Source: Oscillatoriaceae cyanobacterium M33_DOE_052
GTDB lineage: Bacteria > Cyanobacteriota > Cyanobacteriia > Cyanobacteriales > Laspinemataceae
Direction: 5' to 3'
Length of the DNA: 50,316 nt
Assembly: GCA_015296065.1 (NCBI GenBank)
Contig: DVDU01000272.1
Location: forward strand, 1 to 50,316
Each line of letters starts with the position of its first letter. The first letter of the stretch is position 1. The notes under the pieces were generated by a model. The model did no database searches, was not told where the DNA came from, and worked only from the letters and a program-made list of their open reading frames with translations. Made by a program: the position numbers and the translations under genes. Positions 33,701 to 39,737 of this stretch are shown here, piece by piece.

Positions 33701-35667
33701 TCATCGACGGCAAAAATATCCCCGAATGGCAGGGAACTGCCCTGAGAAATCTCGGCATCGCTTATATTTCTCTCAAAGAATATGAAAAAGCCATCTCATA
33801 TCAAGATGAAAGTTTAAAACTGGCGCTACAGTATCAAGACAAACGCGGCGAAGCTCAGGCACTGGGAAATCTGGGAATTGCTTATTTCTCTCTGGGGGAA
33901 TACGGCAAAGCCATAGAATATCACCAAAAACACTTACAAGTGATGCGCCAGATCAAAGACGGGCGGGGTGAGGGTCAGGCTTTAGGCAACTTGGGCATCG
34001 CTTATCATGCGTTAGAAGATTATCCCAAAGCCATAGCCTACCACCAGCAGCATTTAGCCATTGCCCAAAAAATGGGAGATCAACTCGCTCTCGCCCACGC
34101 CTATAATAATCTCGGCGAAGCCCTCTACAAAAACCGTGACCTGGTAGAAGCCACCAAAAATTTCCGATCGGGCATTGAAATCTTAGACTCCATCCGCGCC
34201 GGATTGGGGGATGATGACCTCAACAAAGTATCTCTGTTTGACACCCAAACTTTTATCTACAAAAACCTCCAAGAAGTCCTCATCGCCCAAAACGAAATCG
34301 AAGCCGCTTTGGAAGCCGCCGAACAAGGACGCGCCCGCGCCTTTGCCGAACTACTATTAAAAAATCAGGCAGGAGGTGGCTGTCCTACCCAGGCAGTAGA
34401 TTGCATCCCAGAGCAAAGAACTGGCACCAAGCCGCAATTTAACACCCCAACCCCGAAGATTGCCGAAATCAAGCAAATTGCCAAATCCCACAATTCCACT
34501 TTAGTTACTTATACCATTATTAAAGAACCATTCAATATCCAAGGGCGGCGGCGAGTCTGGGAATCGGAAATGTATATTTGGGTGGTGAAGCCAACCGGAG
34601 AAATCGCCTTTCGGCGGGCTGACCTGAAACCCCTATGGCGGCAAAAAGATGGGGCAGTTAAATTTGCCGTAGAGATGGCTCGATGTTTTGAGGCTTTTTG
34701 CCGCGTGCGTGCGGAGCGGGAAAATCCCCCCCTAGGAAGTAGCAATCCTTTAAGCGATGCTGGTAGCACTAAAGATGTGAATGCCAATTTATACAAAATT
34801 CTCATCGCCCCCATTGCCGACCTGTTGCCGCCAAATCCCGAAGAGCGGGTGACTTTTATCCCGTTGGAAGAGTTGTTTTTAGTGCCGTTTGCCGCTTTGC
34901 AAGATGAGCAGGGGAAATATTTGATTGAAAAACATACGATTCTCACTGCACCATCAATGCAAGTGCTGTCTTTAACGGCACAGCGCGCCCAGAATTTGCA
35001 ACAAAAGTGGCAAAATACGCCCTCCTCGCCAGTGTTGGTAGTGGGAAATCCCACCATGCCGCAAGTACAGTTTGAGTTTGGCAATGCGCCAGTGCAGTTG
35101 ACTCCTTTACCTGCAGCGGAGGTAGAGGCCAAGGAAATTGCTGGAATTTTGGGGCAAAGTGGCGATGAATTTGCGGTGCAGTTGCTCACTGGGGGTGCGG
35201 CGACAAAGGCGATCGTGGTGCAAGAAATGCCCAAGGCGCGGTTTGTGCATTTGGCGACTCACGGGTTGCTGGATGATTTCCAGGGGCAGGGTTTACCGGG
35301 AGCGGTAGCTTTGGCTCCTTCTGGCGGGGATGATGGGTTACTTTCAGCGGGGGAAATTGCCAATTTGAATCTGAATGCAGAGTTGGTGGTGTTGAGTGCT
35401 TGTGATACCGGTCGGGGTCGAATTACTGGGGATGGGGTGATTGGTTTGTCCCGATCGCTCCTTGGCGGTGGTGCAGCAGCGGTAGTAGTCTCTTTGTGGG
35501 CAGTTCCCGACGCTCCCACCGCCGAATTGATGACCCTGTTTTATCGTCAGTTACTGTTAAAATCCGATAAAGCAGTAGCCCTACGACAGGCCATGTTACA
35601 GATGATGGCACAGCATCCCGACCCCAGAGATTGGGCAGCATTTACCCTCATGGGCGAAGCTGATTAG
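30784..35667 (+). CDS. Exoprotein-like protein: signal peptide, TPS domain, TPR array and CHAT protease domain
   Basis: The 1627-residue protein begins with a signal peptide (MNKIGLLLLAVLPLPLAALV). The two-partner-secretion/haemagglutinin N-terminal domain (about 25-250) shows NPAGILFGPNARLDVPGAFT. A Gly/Asn-rich beta-helix repeat region runs to about 715, then a Pro-rich linker (about 715-835). Six or so TPRs (about 865-1160: LSNLGVTYFQLGEYAKALTA, LGNLGIAYFSLGEYGKAIEY) precede a C-terminal CHAT caspase-like protease domain. The catalytic dyad is present: His1493 in HLATHGLLDD and Cys1540 in LSACDTGRG. The ATG at 30784 is preferred because the signal peptide starts there. No TpsB partner gene is nearby. 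A secreted or surface protein carrying its own protease is inferred. Confidence 0.9.
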   Translation: MNKIGLLLLAVLPLPLAALVGTAQTIVPEANSTNTQVTPNGNQINITGGQLSGDGANLFHSFIKFNLDAGQIANFNSNPTIQNIFGRISSGEASLINGLIQVTGGNSNLFLMNPAGILFGPNARLDVPGAFTATTATAIGFNSGWFNAVGDNNWATLVGTPTAWDFSIAQPGAIVNLGELAVSPGNDLTLLGGTVLSTGSLTAPGGNLTVVAVPGSNTLRISQPGHILTLEISAVPNHTFFNPATLPQLLTGGGGNATTVKILDDGTVQLTGSGIRVDAGDVTINSNNLSNGSMVTETLEQQQSASLLPESTYNHVTLAADQNLNIVNTKIEATGDIQLQAGETLQVRDGLISADGTLKLTGIDIQMSAPQSFLNYFRGGENLEINANIISATGSVGFDTGGNFTASRDFRSSSSTGITAAGNITLGNYTGQNLEAIAGGRITTGNITLPLVPESDGGGISYANLNAGQDVETGNIAGVGSGVNIRTQGSINAGDIAIDGIDGSSVVLNSKNDITARNIRISTNATTNTGIIVSSEEGNVDTSAGNIEIISPTGPTGGTSVYAGEGNVATGGVRAGSVTVYAGGNSLTTGGDIAAKKDVQIISQGSINTRNSAVTSQGGNITIYGDRDVTTSNVSSNGGNIAITSSRGVIDTRAGAVDGGGGNININAAVNFRGGRVSSNGGNVSIIYSARDLNRSSGGTGTAVADRPPVLMPPLNPFVLFPSDETLPPPPEPGPTLTPNPIPEPVPPPISGSVIPEPAPVVQPPVAQPPVTQPPVTPPVVAEPTPVVSVPDRPQPVDGPPIVAPVPVVTDSGNGGVRGPTSQPPTDPTPTELKPNADVESNFVAKNTTTSNFSASRRASSVQVPACWDSVRIGGVLREYQKAATCYEQSLVAARQQQNPVFEEQTLSNLGVTYFQLGEYAKALTAHEQQLAIAISRQDPTAKGQALVGLGTVFVALGNYEKAIEYYEESLQLIDGKNIPEWQGTALRNLGIAYISLKEYEKAISYQDESLKLALQYQDKRGEAQALGNLGIAYFSLGEYGKAIEYHQKHLQVMRQIKDGRGEGQALGNLGIAYHALEDYPKAIAYHQQHLAIAQKMGDQLALAHAYNNLGEALYKNRDLVEATKNFRSGIEILDSIRAGLGDDDLNKVSLFDTQTFIYKNLQEVLIAQNEIEAALEAAEQGRARAFAELLLKNQAGGGCPTQAVDCIPEQRTGTKPQFNTPTPKIAEIKQIAKSHNSTLVTYTIIKEPFNIQGRRRVWESEMYIWVVKPTGEIAFRRADLKPLWRQKDGAVKFAVEMARCFEAFCRVRAERENPPLGSSNPLSDAGSTKDVNANLYKILIAPIADLLPPNPEERVTFIPLEELFLVPFAALQDEQGKYLIEKHTILTAPSMQVLSLTAQRAQNLQQKWQNTPSSPVLVVGNPTMPQVQFEFGNAPVQLTPLPAAEVEAKEIAGILGQSGDEFAVQLLTGGAATKAIVVQEMPKARFVHLATHGLLDDFQGQGLPGAVALAPSGGDDGLLSAGEIANLNLNAELVVLSACDTGRGRITGDGVIGLSRSLLGGGAAAVVVSLWAVPDAPTAELMTLFYRQLLLKSDKAVALRQAMLQMMAQHPDPRDWAAFTLMGEAD

Positions 35668-35754
35668 ACTGAGCATGATATCAAATCCGGTAGCATAGTG
35701 TTAGTGATGGCGTTTTCATCGCCCCATCCACTTGAGATGTACTACTAGCCATAA

Positions 35755-35792
35755 ATTGTCGGGGCAATCCCCCCGTGGTTGCCCCGACGACT
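35755..35792. repeat. GGGGCAA-type hairpin between the CHAT protein and antiporter genes
   Basis: Arms GTCGGGGCAA/TTGCCCCGAC (10 bp) enclose an 11-nt loop in the convergent intergenic region. It is a plausible bidirectional terminator and a member of the dispersed GGGGCAA hairpin family. Confidence 0.6.
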
Positions 35793-35869
35793 GGTTAGCT
35801 CAAGGTTTTTGATTAGTTCACCAAACTGCGTTCCCGCTATATCTGTGACAATTAAAAAACCAAATGGTA

Positions 35870-37483
35870 TTACTCCACCAAAATCACGGGGAAGGAACTG
35901 GCGGTTAATACGGTGTGAGAAGTAGAGCCTAGAGGGGCTTCTTCTCCTGGTCGATCGCCCCGTTTTCCCATAATGATATCTGTCACTTGGTAGGCTTCAG
36001 CGATGTGGATAATCTCCGTGGCGGGCACCCCATTGGCGGTAATCAATCGATAGCGGATATCCGCGAGCAACCTTTTGGCCAAATCTACCAAATCTGGCGC
36101 GATTTCCTCCTTGTCGCCATTCATCACATGGAAGACAATTACCTCCCCATTACTGCGGCGAGCCAAATCAGCCGCTTTCTTTAACACTTTTGGGGCTAGG
36201 GGGGATGTATCTACGGCGGCTAAAAACACCATTTTGCTGGTAATGCTGACTTTGGTGGGGTCGATTTCTCCCTTTTCCAAGAGTTTGGGGGCAAAGGTGG
36301 GAATTGCCCAAGCACCTAATGGGGCAGTGGTTAAAATTGACAGCGCGGCTATGGCTAAAATAATCTCCCCGCCTTTAATGCCAGCGGCTAGGGGAATAGC
36401 GCCTATAGCTGCTTGTACGGTGGCTTTAGCGGAGTTACCGGGGAGCAAAAATAACCTTTCTCGCCAATTCCAATCGCTCCCGGCGGTGGAAAGATACCAG
36501 CCAATCGTGCGTCCGCATACCAAACCAAATCCCAGCAGCAAGATGCCGGTAAACCAGACACTTTCTAACACATCTAGCTGGATATTTGCCCCCAACAGCA
36601 CAAATAAGATAATTTCGGCAACTACCCACAAACTGTCAAATCCGGCTCTAAGTTTGCGCGCTAAAGGTGCATCTAGCTCAATCAGGAAAAATCCCAAACT
36701 CATCACGGCTAGATAACCGGAATAAATGGGGAATTTTTGAGAGGCGATGACGAGAAATAAGGAGATACTGGCGGCAATTAAGATATCTTGTACGGGATGC
36801 TGAATCCAGTTTTGCCGCTCTAGCAGGGAGACAATGAGGCGAGCCACTAAGTAGCCGATAAAAATACCCAAACCAACTTGCATCAAAACTTGCAAGGGGA
36901 GGAGGAAAAGGCCGTTGATGGCGAGACCAAAGGGCAGATTAATTTGGTTAACGGCGCCTTGAGTTAAAAAGTTGAGCAAGAGGCTGAAAACTAACAGGAG
37001 CATCACGTCTGAGAGGGCGCTACCGGTTAAAATGGCATCGGGAATGCCTTTGGTGACGCCCCAACCGAGAGTTTTGATGCGGAGCATTCCCGGAACAATG
37101 ACGGCGGGGGATTCGGCGCCAATAATGCAGCCGAGAAGCAAGCCGGTGGCGAAATCCCAATGAAAAATTAACATGGCGGCGAGGGCAATGGCTATGGCTT
37201 CGGCGGCGGCGGGTAATATTCCTAAGCGCAATGCTACAGTTCCTTGCTGGGCTAATTTGTCCCGATCGAGCCCTAATCCTGCTTTCATTAGGATAATCAT
37301 CACCGCCACTGTGCGCAGATTATCGGCGGATTGTAGCACTTCTGGGGTAATTTTATTCCCCACTTGTGGACCGAGGATAATCCCGACTACAATCATGCCG
37401 ATTAATGGTGGCGCTCCCAGTCGCCGCCCGATTTGACCGACAAAAAAGCCGGTTAAGAGAATCCACAAAACACTTGTGAGCAT
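35870..37483 (-). CDS. CPA2-type cation/proton antiporter with universal-stress domain
   Basis: In this 537-residue protein, residues 1 to about 385 are a Na+/H+ exchanger domain with about 12 transmembrane helices (VGQIGRRLGAPPLIGMIVVG, LIGMIVVGIILGPQVG, LMKAGLGLDRDKL, AESPAVIVPGML, the family's conserved acidic region). Residues about 400-537 are a UspA-like domain (MVFLAAVDTSPLAPKVLKKA, IIMGKRGDRPGEEAPLGSTS, VILVE). The gene is preceded by a fluoride riboswitch with its own promoter, so the transporter probably exports fluoride or restores ion balance under fluoride. Antiporters of this class are a known gene family behind that riboswitch. AGGA lies upstream of the ATG at 37483. Confidence 0.9.
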   Translation of the reverse strand: MLTSVLWILLTGFFVGQIGRRLGAPPLIGMIVVGIILGPQVGNKITPEVLQSADNLRTVAVMIILMKAGLGLDRDKLAQQGTVALRLGILPAAAEAIAIALAAMLIFHWDFATGLLLGCIIGAESPAVIVPGMLRIKTLGWGVTKGIPDAILTGSALSDVMLLLVFSLLLNFLTQGAVNQINLPFGLAINGLFLLPLQVLMQVGLGIFIGYLVARLIVSLLERQNWIQHPVQDILIAASISLFLVIASQKFPIYSGYLAVMSLGFFLIELDAPLARKLRAGFDSLWVVAEIILFVLLGANIQLDVLESVWFTGILLLGFGLVCGRTIGWYLSTAGSDWNWRERLFLLPGNSAKATVQAAIGAIPLAAGIKGGEIILAIAALSILTTAPLGAWAIPTFAPKLLEKGEIDPTKVSITSKMVFLAAVDTSPLAPKVLKKAADLARRSNGEVIVFHVMNGDKEEIAPDLVDLAKRLLADIRYRLITANGVPATEIIHIAEAYQVTDIIMGKRGDRPGEEAPLGSTSHTVLTASSFPVILVE

Positions 37484-37590
37484 TCAACAGTCCTCCCAGA
37501 GACTTTTGTGATGAGATTGGCTAACTGGGAGGTGAGGATTGGGCTTTGGCAAAGGCAACACCCCTACTCTCCCAGCAGCTAGCCTGGAAA

Positions 37591-37652
37591 GTAGGAGCCA
37601 TCAGCCTAAAAGTCAGTTACTGACCGGCGGTTGTGGCGAGCCCCATCGCCTC
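37591..37652 (-). promoter_or_regulatory. Fluoride riboswitch (crcB motif) controlling the antiporter gene
   Basis: Read on the minus strand, the element begins AGGCGATGGGGCTCGCCACA and continues ACCGCC, a variable hairpin (GTCAGTAACTGAC), then GGCTGATGGCTCCTAC. This matches the crcB/fluoride aptamer consensus: P1 and pseudoknot GGCGATG...CGCC, conserved ACAAC-CGCC, and CTGATGGC-CTAC. It lies 108 bp upstream of the antiporter start codon. Downstream, CTCCCAG (about 37525-37532) can pair either with CTGGGAG (about 37568-37575) or with CTGGGAGG over the ribosome-binding site (about 37493-37500), which suggests translational control. Confidence 0.92.
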
Positions 37653-37657
37653 ATGTG

Positions 37658-37685
37658 ATTATATCATTAAGGGTTATTTTTGCAA
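37658..37685 (-). promoter_or_regulatory. Promoter of the fluoride riboswitch-antiporter transcript
   Basis: On the minus strand a TTGCAA -35 (37680-37685) and a perfect TATAAT -10 (37658-37663) are separated by about 16 bp. Transcription would begin near 37651, exactly at the 5' end of the aptamer. The -35 lies inside the last codons of the upstream gene. Confidence 0.75.
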
Positions 37686-38222
37686 CCGGGCGGCGGCGAT
37701 CGTCGGCGGTAACACCCCCACCAACAGAGCCAAAGCTCGATCGGGAATCTCCTGGACGATATCATCAGTCTCGAAATACTGCCGCAACAGGTTTAAAATG
37801 CCTACAGCCCGCTGCATGGGGAACCGCTGACACTCGAGTAGTTTGTGTTTGTAGCTCTGCCAGAGGTGCCTAGTGGCGAGGGACTGGCTACGCTCATCGT
37901 AATCTTGGGGATGAACCAGTGCCACATCTCCGATGGCGATCGCCTCAAAGCAGTCAAAGTCTAGCACTCCCCCCACTGCTGCACCTGGTCCTAATAAATC
38001 TGCTTGGTAGGGTTTGCAGAGAATCAGACAGCCATCGCGATCGCTCGCCAGCCGGAGTAACTCTCCACCTCTGAGTTGGGGGAGAAGGTCAGTAGAACCG
38101 AGTTGAGATAATGTCATTGACACCACCCTGAACACTTCAATAGGTGCAATTCTATCCTCGGGGATTTTGCCGCCAAGCGCAGTGATACCGGGCATTGCCA
38201 GTCTGTAATTAACGACACGCAA
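37674..38222 (-). CDS. Possible degenerate Crp/Fnr-like regulator
   Basis: The 182-residue frame starts with TTG at 38222; an ATG at 38115 (MTLSQLGSTDLLPQLRGGEL) is the alternative. The C-terminal part (KLLECQRFPMQRAVGILNLL, EIPDRALALLVGVLPPTIAA) resembles the dimer helix and winged-helix of Crp/Fnr regulators (compare L-x-LL-V-x-x-x-T-x-x-R), and the centre (FEAIAIGDVALVHPQDYDE) the end of a cNMP-type barrel. This is a weak resemblance and I am not sure of it. The first 54 codons and leader are duplicated at 42625-42845, with mostly conservative or third-base differences, which supports translation from the TTG. It is upstream of the fluoride-controlled antiporter gene. Confidence 0.5.
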   Translation of the reverse strand: MRVVNYRLAMPGITALGGKIPEDRIAPIEVFRVVSMTLSQLGSTDLLPQLRGGELLRLASDRDGCLILCKPYQADLLGPGAAVGGVLDFDCFEAIAIGDVALVHPQDYDERSQSLATRHLWQSYKHKLLECQRFPMQRAVGILNLLRQYFETDDIVQEIPDRALALLVGVLPPTIAAARLQK

Positions 38223-38315
38223 CCATGTGATGCCGGGACTCTCCCTGGTGCGATCGGCGTCACTTCCTCACATGGGCGCTCAACTTTTATCTGCCATAAT
38301 TTTATCACAATTTGT
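38061..38315. repeat. Left 255-bp direct repeat of the ATPase island
   Basis: The sequence aligns without a single indel (offset 4570) to 42631-42885. It contains the promoter, leader and first about 54 codons of the minus-strand gene at 37674-38222. The leader part is identical in both copies while the coding part has about 25 substitutions. Confidence 0.9.
38223..38275 (-). ncRNA. Conserved 53-nt structured leader, copy 1
   Basis: The outer stem is CCATGTGA/TCACATGG (8 bp, perfect), the inner stems are GCC/GGC and GGGA/TCCC with a 3-nt loop, and all unpaired bulges lie on one side (GGAAGTGAC and GATCGCACCA on the minus strand). It lies between a TATAAT-like -10 (TAAAAT here, about 38303) and the TTG start codon at 38222. 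All 53 bases are identical to the copy at 42793-42845. I recognise no known riboswitch class. Confidence 0.5.
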
Positions 38316-38481
38316 GATATCAAATGCCTTTAAACAACGCTAGTATTGGTAGGGGCAGCCACTGGGGGCTAGGAGATGTATGAGTAATTAACCCGACTTG
38401 ATATTACCAGTTGTGAAGTAAAATTACATAATCCTTTTATCTCTGGCCACTGCTATCATATGCTATAACCACTAATTAGCG

Positions 38482-39678
38482 ATGGTTATGTCTGCTCCCT
38501 CCCCCAACTCCTGCCCGTTTATTGCCGGACCGACAATCGACGACCCCAAATATTTTATCGGTCGCGATGCTCAACTAAACGATATGAAAGATCGGATGAC
38601 GGCTCCCCAACCCACCAGCATTAGTTTGGTGGGGGAGCATCGCATTGGCAAATCTTCCCTTTTATATCGCTTTTTCCAATACTGGAATCCCGATCGGTTT
38701 CCTCCCCGTGGCTCTGGTGGTGGAGTTGTCCGCAGATTCGCACAACTCCTCAAACTGGGCAAAAAGCGCCCCCCCTATGCCGTTATCTATCTGGACCTAC
38801 AAGATGCTACTTGCCAGACCCAGGCAGGTTTTTATCGTGCCATCGCCACCGCAGCCAAGGACCATCCCATAGTCGAGCAATATGGCCAACACCATCACTG
38901 GCAAAGGCTCTGGCAAAACACCACCTTGGACGGGATGACCTTTGCCAAAGCGGTGAAAGCCTGCAAAGAAGGCGGGGTTTTACTGGTCCTCTGTTTGGAT
39001 AAATTCGATGCCCTGTTCCAACATCCAGAGGAATTCGATAACGGCTTTTATGACAGTCTGCATTCTCTAATCAATCACTCTCATCTGATGCTGATTGTCG
39101 CCACCTTAAAAAACTTGGAGGTATATCGCCAAGAGCAGACATTAACCTCCTCCTTTTTCAATGTGGGTCATGTTCTCAAATTAGAAGAATTTACGCCAGC
39201 AGAAGCCGCCGAATTAGTAAAATTGCCCAAAGGCTCCGCTGCCTTGAGCGTAGAAGAGCCAAAACCCGCCTTGATTGTAGAAGATCAAGAAAAAGCGCTC
39301 CAATGGGGCGGGCGCCATCCTTATCGATTGCAATTGGCAGGATATTGCCTCTGGCAGGCAAGGCAACAAGATAAAGACATCCCCTGGGCAAAAGCCAAGT
39401 TTGACTCCCTGCTTAACAACGGCATCCAGCCCCAAGATGTGATAAAAAATTGGGATTGGCGTCACCTAAAAACCTATCTCTCTCGGTTTATTTGGATTCA
39501 TAATGTCATCAACCTATCTATTAGCCAGATGATTGGTGTTGGGATAACGATTATGGTGATTGGTGCGATTATTTCAGCTATGTTGGGAATAATTTCGTGG
39601 TCGGAAGTATTGCAGAGAATAAAAAATATTGTATGCAGTACCTTGAGCAGTAATTGGCAGAACTGGTGCAATAATTAA
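38482..39678 (+). CDS. STAND-type AAA ATPase with C-terminal membrane anchor
   Basis: The 398-residue protein starts with the FIGRDAQLNDMKDRM box that precedes AAA/STAND ATPases, then Walker A (VGEHRIGKSSLL, 50-61), Walker B (VLLVLCLDKFDAL, an LDKFD variant with Lys in the usual acidic-patch position) and MLIVATLKN as sensor 1. Residues about 325-352 include TYLSRFIWIHN, and about 358-382 form one transmembrane helix (MIGVGITIMVIGAIISAMLG). A 60-bp gap separates it from the second ATPase gene, with which it shares the AGPT(I/L)(D/N) lead-in (CPFIAGPTIDD here, YIAGPTLNPE there). It is probably a partner in a membrane complex. The function is unknown. Confidence 0.8.
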   Translation: MVMSAPSPNSCPFIAGPTIDDPKYFIGRDAQLNDMKDRMTAPQPTSISLVGEHRIGKSSLLYRFFQYWNPDRFPPRGSGGGVVRRFAQLLKLGKKRPPYAVIYLDLQDATCQTQAGFYRAIATAAKDHPIVEQYGQHHHWQRLWQNTTLDGMTFAKAVKACKEGGVLLVLCLDKFDALFQHPEEFDNGFYDSLHSLINHSHLMLIVATLKNLEVYRQEQTLTSSFFNVGHVLKLEEFTPAEAAELVKLPKGSAALSVEEPKPALIVEDQEKALQWGGRHPYRLQLAGYCLWQARQQDKDIPWAKAKFDSLLNNGIQPQDVIKNWDWRHLKTYLSRFIWIHNVINLSISQMIGVGITIMVIGAIISAMLGIISWSEVLQRIKNIVCSTLSSNWQNWCNN

Positions 39679-39737
39679 TTAACGGCACTGGCAAAATAAA
39701 CCTCCTTATCAAATACCTTAACCCCAGGAAACAGGCG

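Noticed and set aside
38114-38323. Minus-strand ORF of 69 codons through the conserved leader
   Set aside because: It lies in another frame across the promoter and structured element; the duplicated frame with conserved codons is the one starting at 38222.
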